Shown here piece by piece: positions 16,451 to 23,797 of a stretch of DNA of 64,000 nucleotides. Position numbers and translations under genes: made by a program. Location of the stretch: contig CAZNSX010000001.1 in assembly GCA_964575845.1 (NCBI GenBank), positions 124,001 to 188,000 on the forward strand, read 5' to 3'. Numbering within the stretch: position 1 is the stretch's first letter; every line of letters begins with the position of its first letter. The DNA is from CAZNSX01 sp964575845 (GTDB lineage Bacteria > UBA8248 > CAZNSX01). Below the pieces are notes generated by a model. That model was not told the origin of the DNA. It did no database searches and saw nothing but the letters and a program-made list of their open reading frames with translations.

Positions 16451-17116
16451 CTAAACCTCCACCTCCTTGAGGTCATCCGCTATTATCAGAGTGGGCTCGG
16501 TTTTTGCCTGAACTTCCTCCGGGGTCACGCCCGGGGCCACCTCCTTGAGCACGAGCCCCTTCTTCGTGACCTCCATGACGCCCAGGTCAGTGACGATGAG
16601 GTTAACGACACCCTTGGCCGTGAGGGGAAGGGTGCACTCTTTGAGAATTTTGGGCTTACCATCCTTGGTGGTGTGCTCCATGGTGACGATGACCAGCCTG
16701 GTGCCGGCGACTATGTCCATGGCGCCGCCCACCCCCTTCATCATCTTGCCGGGAACCGTCCAGTTGGCCAGGTCTCCCTTCTCGGAGACCTGGAGCGAGC
16801 CGAGGATGGTGGCATCCATGTGCCCGCCCCGGACCATGGCAAAAGATTCGGCACTGGAGAAGAAGGAAGCACCGCGAAGGAGGGACACCGTGGCCTTGCT
16901 GGCGTTCACCAGGTCGGCATCCTCCTCCCCCTCATAGGGGGAAGGTCCGTAGCCCAAAATACCGTTCTCTGAGTGAAGCAGGATATCCGCACCCTCGGGA
17001 AGGTAGTTCCCGACGAAGGTGGGAATGCCGATGCCCAGGTTCACAAAATAGCCGTCCTTCAGCTCCTGGGCGGCCCGCTTGGCTATCTGCTCTCTTGTGA
17101 GGGGCATAACGCTCAC
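16451..17116 (-). CDS. 3-oxoacid CoA-transferase subunit B
   Basis: A 221-residue beta subunit of a class I CoA transferase (ScoB/AtoA-like), which moves CoA between acyl-CoA and a free acid such as acetoacetate. The catalytic Glu lies in LHSENGILGYGP near residue 50. The following DLVNASKATVSLLRGASFFSSAESFAMVRGGH block and the DIVAGTRLVIVTMEH segment are typical. The length is normal. A second in-frame ATG is three codons downstream. It follows subunit A by 15 bases on the same strand and is followed by a hairpin terminator. Confidence 0.93.
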   Translation of the reverse strand: MSVMPLTREQIAKRAAQELKDGYFVNLGIGIPTFVGNYLPEGADILLHSENGILGYGPSPYEGEEDADLVNASKATVSLLRGASFFSSAESFAMVRGGHMDATILGSLQVSEKGDLANWTVPGKMMKGVGGAMDIVAGTRLVIVTMEHTTKDGKPKILKECTLPLTAKGVVNLIVTDLGVMEVTKKGLVLKEVAPGVTPEEVQAKTEPTLIIADDLKEVEV

Positions 17117-17131
17117 CTCCTTTTGTGGTCT

Positions 17132-17833
17132 TCATTTGGGTCGAGGTCTTGTTCTCAGCACCTCGATGCGCTTCTCAAACTTGGGCGGTCTTACGACTCG
17201 CTGTACATAGATGCCGGGCGTGTGAACAAGGTTGGGGTCGATCTCGCCGACCTCGAGTATCTCCTCCACCTCTGCAATGGTCACTTTGGCCGCGGCCGCC
17301 ATCATGGGGTTGAAGTTGGCGGCGCTCAGCCGGTAGACGAGGTTCCCGAAGCGGTCGGCCTTCCAGGCCCTGATGAGCGCAAATTCGGCCTTGAGCGGGG
17401 TGTAGAAGAGGTACTCCCTGCCGTCGATGACCCTCGTCTCCCTCCCTTCGGCATAAAGGGTTCCCACGCCGGTCGGGGTGTAGAAGCCTCCGATCCCGGC
17501 ACCCCCGGCACGTATTCTCTCGGCAAAGGTGCCCTGGGGGTTGAGCTCCACCTCTATCTCTTTCGCCAGGAACTGCTTCTCGAAGATGTCGCACTCGCCC
17601 ACGTAGGTGGCGACCATCTTCTTTATCTGGCGGGTCTGGAGCAAGAGCCCCAGCCCCCAATCGTCAACCCCGCAGTTATTGCTGATGAGGGTGAGGTCTT
17701 TCACTCCTTTATCCCGAAGGGCGATTATCAGGTTCTCCGGCAGGCCCGATAGGCCGAAGCCGCCGGCCATGATGGTCGCCCCGTCCTCGATGTCCGCAAT
17801 CGCCTCCTCGCAGCTTCCCACGACCTTGTTCAT
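17132..17833 (-). CDS. 3-oxoacid CoA-transferase subunit A
   Basis: A 233-residue alpha subunit. The CoA-binding glycine-rich stretch GGFGLSGLPENLI is near residue 23, and ISNNCGVDDWGLGLLL, NPQGTFAERIRAGGAGIGGFYTPTG and the AFNPMMA-like AANFNPMMAAAA block are all family hallmarks. It is the first gene of the two-gene scoAB operon. The 193 bases upstream are shared with the divergent meaB gene and are AT-rich, consistent with back-to-back promoters. The substrate (acetoacetate, glutaconate-like or other short acid) cannot be read from the sequence. Confidence 0.93.
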   Translation of the reverse strand: MNKVVGSCEEAIADIEDGATIMAGGFGLSGLPENLIIALRDKGVKDLTLISNNCGVDDWGLGLLLQTRQIKKMVATYVGECDIFEKQFLAKEIEVELNPQGTFAERIRAGGAGIGGFYTPTGVGTLYAEGRETRVIDGREYLFYTPLKAEFALIRAWKADRFGNLVYRLSAANFNPMMAAAAKVTIAEVEEILEVGEIDPNLVHTPGIYVQRVVRPPKFEKRIEVLRTRPRPK

Positions 17834-18026
17834 GGAAATCCTCTCCCTCTGTGAGACCCTTCAAGAAGATGGGTACCAGAATGAACTCATAAAGAAAAAT
17901 TCACACCTTTCGACTCCGGGCAGAATAAATTATTATCACAAAAAGAGGCGAAGGCCAAGAGCCTCGATATTTTCCGTGGAGGAGGCCACTTCACAGGGAG
18001 AGCCGAATGTAGGATAATGAGAGGCC

Positions 18027-18998
18027 ATGGGTGAGAAAGCAGAGCTGGCCCAGGCCGTCTTGAGAGGGGATATCCGGGCCGCGGCACGCCTCATTTCCCG
18101 CGTGGAGAGCGACGACCCGGCCGCCCTCCCCGACCTTAAGCTCCTCTACCGGCACGGGGGCGGGGCACATGTCATCGGCGTGACCGGTCCGCCCGGAACG
18201 GGGAAGAGCACCCTTGCCGATAGGCTCACGGCCTTCTACCGCTCCCAGGGGAAGAGGGTGGGAATCCTTGCGGTTGACCCCTCAAGTCCCTTCACGGGTG
18301 GGGCCATCTTGGGAGACAGGCTGAGGATGAGCTTTCACACGGCTGACAGGGGCGTCTTCATCCGCAGCATGGCCACCCGGGGCCAGCTCGGAGGTCTGGC
18401 CCGAGCGACGGGCGATGCGGTGAACATCATGGACGCTCTCGGCCAGGATGTGATCCTTGTCGAGACTGTCGGGGTGGGGCAGGGTGAGGTAGAGGTCGTG
18501 CGCCTTGCCCATACCGCGGTGCTTGTGCTCAATCCGGGCTCCGGCGATGCCATTCAGACCCTGAAGGCGGGGATCATGGAAATAGGTCATATCTTCGTGG
18601 TCAATAAGGCCCGCCGCGAGGGGGCTGACAGCACCCGCCGGGAGATCGAGGAGATGCTCGGCCTCTCGGCGAGAGCCCCTGAAGAGTGGCGGCCGCCCGT
18701 TCTCAAGACTGAGGCGCTTGAGGGCGAGGGAATAGAAGATTTGGCCTCGGCCCTTGAGGCCCACAGGCTCTTCCTTCATGCCTCGGGCCGGGGGGAGAAC
18801 CTGAGGCGGGAGCAGGCCAGGGGGGCACTCATGGAGATCCTCAGGGAGAAGGCCCTGGAGCGTCTCCTCAAGGGCCTTGATGAAGGAGGGAAGCTGGAGG
18901 AGATGGTCTCCGCCATTGCCCGGCGCGAGCTCGACCCCTACAGCGTGGCCGAGGAGCTTTTGCAGAGGAGTGATGATGGTAGAACTCTTGCGGATTGA
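18027..18998 (+). CDS. meaB: MeaB-type G-protein chaperone for a B12-dependent mutase
   Basis: A 323-residue P-loop GTPase of the MeaB/ArgK family that protects and reloads adenosylcobalamin mutases such as methylmalonyl-CoA mutase. The Walker A is GPPGTGKST near residue 53. AVDPSSPFTGGAILGDRLRM, the switch region, is near 82. ETVGVGQGEVEV is near 148, and the NKARREGAD guanine-specificity motif (N-K-x-x) is near 192. The ATG follows GAGAGG. No mutase subunit is in the window. Its end overlaps the next gene, which also belongs to cobalamin chemistry. Confidence 0.93.
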   Translation: MGEKAELAQAVLRGDIRAAARLISRVESDDPAALPDLKLLYRHGGGAHVIGVTGPPGTGKSTLADRLTAFYRSQGKRVGILAVDPSSPFTGGAILGDRLRMSFHTADRGVFIRSMATRGQLGGLARATGDAVNIMDALGQDVILVETVGVGQGEVEVVRLAHTAVLVLNPGSGDAIQTLKAGIMEIGHIFVVNKARREGADSTRREIEEMLGLSARAPEEWRPPVLKTEALEGEGIEDLASALEAHRLFLHASGRGENLRREQARGALMEILREKALERLLKGLDEGGKLEEMVSAIARRELDPYSVAEELLQRSDDGRTLAD

Positions 18999-19659
18999 GG
19001 AGATACCCCTGAGGATAGAAGAAGAGAAGGTGCTGCGCTACCAGGGCTACATGAGGGGTGAAAAGCCCTCGCCCTTTGTGGAGCGCTTGGTAAGAGGGGA
19101 GATAGAGAGGGCCCTCACCCTGGCGGAGCCCCGGGCTCTTGTGCGGGAGTTTGACATAGAGGAAATTTCAGAAGAGGACATTCTGCTCGCGGATGGCTCT
19201 CTCCTCAGAGGGGCGAACATCCGCGGCGCGTGGTCCGGGGCGAATGGGCTTTTCCTCGGCCTCTGCACCATAGGGGGAGCCCCGGAGGCCGAAGTGAGAG
19301 AGCTCTTTGCCAGAGGCGAATATGCCGAGGGGATGATGCTCGATTCGGCGGCCTCTTCCGCGGTGAGTGCGGCCGTGGAATATGTTGACGGCCTTCTCTG
19401 CCGGGAGGCGGCGGCGAGGGGCCTCCCCCTCGGGGTCAGGCTGAGCCCGGGGTACGGCAGCTGGAAGGTAAGAGAGCAGGGCACCCTCTTCCGCCTCATT
19501 CCGGGAGAGGAGATAGGGGTGAGCCTCAGCGACTCATTCATGATGAGCCCCGAGAAAAGCATATCCTTCGGTGTGGGCTTCGGGCCGGGGCTCGAGAAGG
19601 GGGCGAAGCGGGGGCGCTGCTTCTATTGCGGGATGGAGAGCTGCCCCTACCGCCATTAA
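18976..19659 (+). CDS. Stand-alone MetH-activation-domain-like protein
   Basis: About 228 residues resembling the C-terminal, SAM-binding reactivation domain of cobalamin-dependent methionine synthase. Evidence is DSAASSAVSAAVEYV, then GVRLSPGYGSWKVREQGTLFRLI and SFMMSPEKSISFGVGFG. The end carries three cysteines, C-x2-C-x4-C (CFYCGMESC). ATG 18976 is preferred to 18973 and to the longer frame upstream because AGAGGAG lies 5 bases before it. It overlaps meaB by 23 bases, so the two are coupled. Such short proteins occur near methyltransferase systems and may reactivate a corrinoid protein or act in a split methionine synthase. The partner is not in the window. Confidence 0.85.
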   Translation: MVELLRIEEIPLRIEEEKVLRYQGYMRGEKPSPFVERLVRGEIERALTLAEPRALVREFDIEEISEEDILLADGSLLRGANIRGAWSGANGLFLGLCTIGGAPEAEVRELFARGEYAEGMMLDSAASSAVSAAVEYVDGLLCREAAARGLPLGVRLSPGYGSWKVREQGTLFRLIPGEEIGVSLSDSFMMSPEKSISFGVGFGPGLEKGAKRGRCFYCGMESCPYRH

Positions 19660-19671
19660 GAGGGAGGAGAG

Positions 19672-20010
19672 GTGGAAGAGGATGGCGCAATCCTCTGTCT
19701 CATCACCGCAGGTTCTTACGAGGAAGGGGAAAGGATAGCCGAGGGACTCGTCAGGGCCGGGCTCGCGGCCTGCGTCAATCTTGCCCGCGGGGTGGAGTCC
19801 TTCTATCACTGGGAGGGGAAGTTCTGCCGCGAGGGTGAGGTGTTGCTGATAGTGAAGAGCCTGCGGGCCCTCCTCCCCGAACTCGTCAAAAGGGTCAAGG
19901 AGCTCCACAGCTACTCCGTCCCCGAGGTCATCGCCCTTCCCATCGTGGGGGGCTCTGAGGATTACCTAAAGTGGGTGCGGGAGAGCTGTGAGGAGCGGGG
20001 TGAGGCCTGA
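19672..20010 (+). CDS. cutA: CutA family protein
   Basis: A 112-residue trimeric ferredoxin-like-fold protein historically linked to divalent-cation tolerance. The family signatures are AGLAACVNLARGVESFYHWEGKF (about 28-50) and the C-terminal HSYSVPEVIALPIVGGSEDYLKWV block. The start is GTG at 19672, with GGGAGGAGA just upstream. It follows the MetH-activation-like gene by 12 bases and precedes the glycohydrolase gene by 1 base. The biochemical role in bacteria is not well settled. Confidence 0.95.
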   Translation: MEEDGAILCLITAGSYEEGERIAEGLVRAGLAACVNLARGVESFYHWEGKFCREGEVLLIVKSLRALLPELVKRVKELHSYSVPEVIALPIVGGSEDYLKWVRESCEERGEA

Positions 20011-20011
20011 A

Positions 20012-20979
20012 GTGGCCGACCTCAAGAGCCGCTTCGTGGGCGCTATCCTCGGAGCTGCCGTGGGCGATGCCCTGGGAGCCTCCTATGAGGGAGCCTCCGG
20101 CGGGACTCTGAGGAAAGTCAAAGACCTGACATCCGCCTATCGTCCAATAGGGGGCTACCCCGTGGGGCAGTATACCGATGATACTCAGCTCACCCTCGCC
20201 ATTGCAGGGAGCCTCGCAGAGAGAGGGGCCCTCGATGGTGAGGATATAGCCAGGAGGTTCTGCGAGCTCTGGCGAAGTGGGGGGATAGTGGGTCAGGGGG
20301 CTTCGTGCCATGAGGCCGTCACGAAGATGCTCCGGGGAGAGTGCTCCTGGCGGGATGCAGGAACCGAAGAGGGGAGGGCCGGCAACGGCGCGGCCATGAG
20401 GGCTGGCCCCCTGGGCTTGTGGTTTTACGATAACCCCGGGGCCATCCCCGGAGCCGCGGCCCTCACCTCTTCCATCACCCACAAGGACGCGAGGGCCGCG
20501 GCGGGCTGCGCCGCGGTGGCGGGTGCAGTAGCCTATCTCGTCCCGCGAGAAGGGCTCGATGAGGCGGAGTTCATAGGGGCTGCGGCGGGGGCGGCGGAGA
20601 GCCTCAACAGTGAGTTTTCATCCCTCATAAGAAGGCTCCCCCTCTGGCTCAAGGCCTCTGAGGAAGAGGCGCGCTTTGAGATAGCGGCGGCGGGCTGGAG
20701 GAGGCCCGAGGAGAGGCTCGATTTCATAACGCCCTTTGTGGTTCCGACCGTGCTCATCTCTCTTTTTCATTTCCTTAAAAGCCCGCGGGATTTCCTGGGG
20801 AGCATCCGCCGCGTCATCGGCTCTGGCGGCGATGTGGACACAACGGCCTCGATAACGGGAGCCATCTCGGCTCATTCAACGGCCTTGGGGCCATCCCGGA
20901 GAACTTGATTCTCACACTCAAGGATGGCGAGATGATCCGGGAGGCGGCCCTTGCCCTCTATGAGGCGAAGGTGGGGTAG
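20012..20979 (+). pseudogene. ADP-ribosylglycohydrolase family protein with a C-terminal frameshift
   Basis: The protein belongs to the DraG/ARH family, which removes ADP-ribose from proteins or small molecules using two Mg ions. Metal ligands are visible as GQYTDDTQLTLA (about residue 60) and GGDVDTTASITGAI near the C-terminus. After that motif the frame runs into an unrelated tail and stops at 20908. One base further along, a second frame gives GSFNGLGAIPENLI and a normal family C-terminus, ending at TAG 20977-20979. A 1-base deletion near 20868 is therefore inferred. GTG 20012, right after the cutA stop and with GAGG upstream, is the preferred start. It may be a real mutation or an assembly error. 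Confidence 0.82.
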
Positions 20980-21166
20980 GCGCGTGATTTCCGTGGAGCT
21001 ATTGAGCGGTGGGGCGGTCCGGCCCCTTAAGGTCAGGGCCAGGGGAACCACTTGGCTGAAAACCCGGGTCGGGCAACGGGCAAAAGAATTCGAGAGGTCA
21101 CAAAAGATATAGCTATCCTGAATACAGGTCCCGGAATTGGTCGCTTGAGAAAGGGAGGTTATTACG

Positions 21167-22725
21167 ATGTTCAAAAAAGGCATAAAGATAGGTTTAGCTT
21201 TTCTCCTTGTTTGCGTTGGTATGCCCGCCTTTGCCGAGGAAAAACCTCCAAACAGGGTGGTATCCGAAAGGCTTATTGAACAAATTGATTTTTCTTCATG
21301 GATAAGGGAGTCTTTCAGAGTGAGCCCTGACAACAAGCGTGTGGCTTATATAGATATGGCGGGCGATAAGCTTTTTGTGGTCGTGGATGGAAAAGCGGGG
21401 AGGGGATACGACCGCATATTAAGAGGTACTCCCATCTTCAGCCCCGACAGCAAGCGTGTGGCTTATGTGGCGAATGCGGGCGATAAGNNNNNNNNNNNNN
21501 NNNNNNNNNNNNNNNNNNNNNNNNNNNNNNNNNNNNNNNNNNNNNNNNNNNNNNNNNNNNNNNNNNNNNNNNNNNNNNNNNNNNNNNCATCTTCAGCCCC
21601 GACAGCAAGCGTGTGGCTTATGTGGCGAATGCGGGCGATAAGCTGTTTGTGGTCGTGGATGGAAAAGCGGGGAAGCCATACGAAAGCATCGGGGAGGGCA
21701 GTCTCATCTTCAGCCCCGACAGCAAACGTGTGGCCTATGTGGCGAATGCGGGCGATAAGCTTTTTGTGGTCGTGGATGGAAAAGCGGGGGAGCCATACGA
21801 TGGCATCTTAGAAGGTACTCCCATCTTCAGCTCTGACAGCAAGAGGATGGCTTATGTGGCGAAATCGGGCGATAAGTGGTTTGTGGTCGCGGATGGAAAA
21901 GGGGGGAAGCCATACGATGGCATCTTAGAAGGTACTCCCATCTTTGGCCCTGACAGCAAGCGGATGGCTTATGTGGCGAAATCGGGCGATAAGTGGTTTG
22001 TGGTAGCGGATGGAAAAGCGGGGGAGCCATACGATGGCATCGTGGGAGGTACTCTCATCTTCAGCCCCGACAGCAAGCATGTGGCTTATTTGGCGAAATC
22101 GGGCGATAAGTGGTTTGTGGTCGCGGATGGAAAAGGGGGGAAGCCATACGATGGCATCTTAGAAGGTACTCCCATCTTTGGCCCTGACAGCAAGCGGATG
22201 GCTTATGTGGCGAAATCGGGCGATAAGTGGTTTGTGGTAGCGGATGGAAAAGCGGGGGAGCCATACGATGGCATCGGAACCACTCTCATCTTCAGCCCCG
22301 ACAGCAAGCGGATGGCTTATTTGGCGAAATCGGGCGATAAGTGGTTTGTGGTAGCGGATGGAAAAGCGGGGGAGCCATACGATGGCATCGGAACCACTCT
22401 CATCTTCAGCCCCGACAGCAAGCGGATGGCTTATTTGGCGAAATCGGGCGATAAGTGGTTTGTGGTAGCGGATGGAAAAGCGGGGGAGCCATACGATGGC
22501 ATCGTGGGAGGTACTCTCATCTTCAGCCCCGACAGCAAGCATGTGGCTTACGGGGCTAGAGCCGGCAATAAGAGGCTTGTGGTCGTGGACGGAAAAGCAG
22601 AGAAGCCATACGATAGTATCTTTACCCTAGAGGGAGGAAGGATTATCTTTGACTCCCCGGATGGTCTCCATTACCTTGCCCGAAAAGGTCGTGTTCTCTA
22701 TTTTGTGGAGGAGAGGATAAAGTGA
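21167..22725 (+). CDS. Exported beta-propeller-like protein made of near-identical repeats (interrupted by assembly gap)
   Basis: The N-terminus is a signal peptide (MFKKGIKIGLAFLL, then a MPAFAEE cleavage region), so the protein is exported. The rest is a chain of about 37-39-residue units of the form GDK.FVV.DGKAG.PYD.I..GT.IFSPDSKR.AY.A, at least ten visible, ending in a divergent last unit and LYFVEERIK. The SPDSKRVAY element is that of TolB/WD40-like propeller blades. A run of 100 N at 21488-21587 interrupts it. The two sides are in different numeric frames only because the gap length is arbitrary. The ATG follows AGGGAGG. Function unknown; surface binding or scaffolding is plausible. 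Confidence 0.8.
21350..22580 (+). repeat. Tandem ~117-base coding repeats
   Basis: Units of about 117 bases (some 111 to 114) repeat head to tail, with near-identity between adjacent copies. The two consecutive units with GIGTTLIF appear almost identical at the base level. The pattern suggests recent expansion or concerted evolution and explains why the assembly breaks here. Confidence 0.9.
21488..21587. other. Assembly gap (100 N)
   Basis: A block of exactly 100 undetermined bases inside the repeat array. The round number indicates a scaffold gap of unknown true length, so the number of repeats in the gene is not known. Confidence 0.97.
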
Positions 22726-22862
22726 AATAGGAACAGCAATATAACAAGGTTTTTGCGAATGAAGATAGAGCGCGACGGCGCGTTTGCGACGCTTCGTTAA
22801 ATTCCTTAAAGACTTCGCAAAGACGTAGGCCATAAGCCGAGAGAAATGGCAACTTCACTACG

Positions 22863-22935
22863 TTTTGAAGAACACCGATGTGCTGATTGAATGGGACAGG
22901 AGTTCTGACCTCAAAAACTAAAGGAGGAGGGGGTC
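22863..22935 (+). repeat. Leader element, copy 1 (upstream of NADP oxidoreductase gene)
   Basis: This stretch, from TTTTGAAG through GATGT, TTGAAT and AGTTCTGACCT to AAAGGAGGAGG, recurs upstream of the acetyl-CoA synthetase gene at 23727-23797. Each copy ends in the ribosome site of the following gene. It may be a duplicated leader or promoter-proximal region. Confidence 0.6.
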
Positions 22936-23565
22936 ATGAACATCGGAATAATCGGCACCGGAAACATGGGGGGTGGTTTGGGGAAGCTTTGGGCTGGCAA
23001 GGGCCACAAGGTTTTCTTTGGCTCGCGCGATCCTGAAAAGGCAAAGTCGCTCGTGGATTCTGTAGGCAAGAACGCTAGCGTGGGGACCTATGCCGAGGCG
23101 GCTAAGTTCGGCGAGGCCGTCCTCCTTGCGACTCCCTGGGGCGCGACCCAGGAGGCCATCAAGGCGGCCGGGCCGCTCGCGGGAAAGATTCTCATCGATT
23201 GCACGAACCCCCTGACGGCTGATTTCTCGGCGCTCGCCATAGGGCACACGACTTCCGCGGCGGCGGAGATCGCGAAGTGGGCGCCCGGTGCCAAAGTCGT
23301 TAAGGCGTTCAACCACATCTACGCGCAGATCATCCACTCGAGCCCGCAGTTCGGCTCACAGAACGCGAGCGTTTTCTATTGCGGGGATGATGCCTCGGCC
23401 AAGGAAGTGGTTGGGAGGCTCATAAGCGAGATCGGCTTTGAGCCGATCGATGCGGGCCCCCTGACAAATGCGCGCTATATCGAGCCGCTGACAGAGCTTA
23501 TGGTCCATCTGGCGCATTTCCTCGGGATGGGAACGGACATAGCGGTTAAATTGATTCGCCGTTGA
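22936..23565 (+). CDS. F420H2:NADP oxidoreductase-like / NADPH-dependent reductase (COG2085 type)
   Basis: A 209-residue Rossmann protein. The N-terminus MNIGIIGTGNMGGGLGKLWAGKGHKVFFGSR is the NADP-binding fold with GxGNMG, and the SRD context suits NADP(H). ATPWGATQEAI and IDCTNPLT follow, and KVVKAFNHIYAQ is typical of this family, which includes Npd of F420 organisms and eukaryotic STEAP-like reductase domains. The ATG follows AAAGGAGGAGG. There is no other F420 gene in the window, so the electron partner is open. It shares a leader element with the downstream acetyl-CoA synthetase gene. Confidence 0.88.
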   Translation: MNIGIIGTGNMGGGLGKLWAGKGHKVFFGSRDPEKAKSLVDSVGKNASVGTYAEAAKFGEAVLLATPWGATQEAIKAAGPLAGKILIDCTNPLTADFSALAIGHTTSAAAEIAKWAPGAKVVKAFNHIYAQIIHSSPQFGSQNASVFYCGDDASAKEVVGRLISEIGFEPIDAGPLTNARYIEPLTELMVHLAHFLGMGTDIAVKLIRR

Positions 23566-23726
23566 GGGGAGATTAAGTTCGGAGCCCTTTTGATACAGCG
23601 ATGAAATCGGGGGGAGGGGAGGTCTTCGCGCGATCAAGGCTTTTACGGCTTACTTCACCCTTCCGAACGCTTAGCACCCCGTAGTGCCCGAAAGCACAAG
23701 TGGAAAGAGCTGATATATTCGCGGGA

Positions 23727-23797
23727 TTTTGAAGGCCTGCGATGTTGTGGTTGAATCGTCAGAAGTTCTGACCTTATAGACCAAAAGGGAGGAGGAA
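23727..23797 (+). repeat. Leader element, copy 2 (upstream of acetyl-CoA synthetase)
   Basis: This is a second copy of the element at 22863-22935: TTTTGAAG, GATGT, TTGAAT, AGTTCTGACCT and AAAAGGGAGGAGG in the same order and nearly the same spacing. It ends at the start codon of the acetyl-CoA synthetase gene. Confidence 0.6.

Noticed and set aside
20984..21112. Possible 42-residue gene from GTG after the glycohydrolase
   Set aside because: It is open and ends neatly, but it has no family signature and only a weak ribosome site, so it is not annotated as a gene.
21350..22580. CRISPR-like array
   Set aside because: Repeats are about 117 bases, directly adjacent and coding in one frame. There are no spacers, so this is a protein repeat. 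No CRISPR array was seen anywhere in the window.
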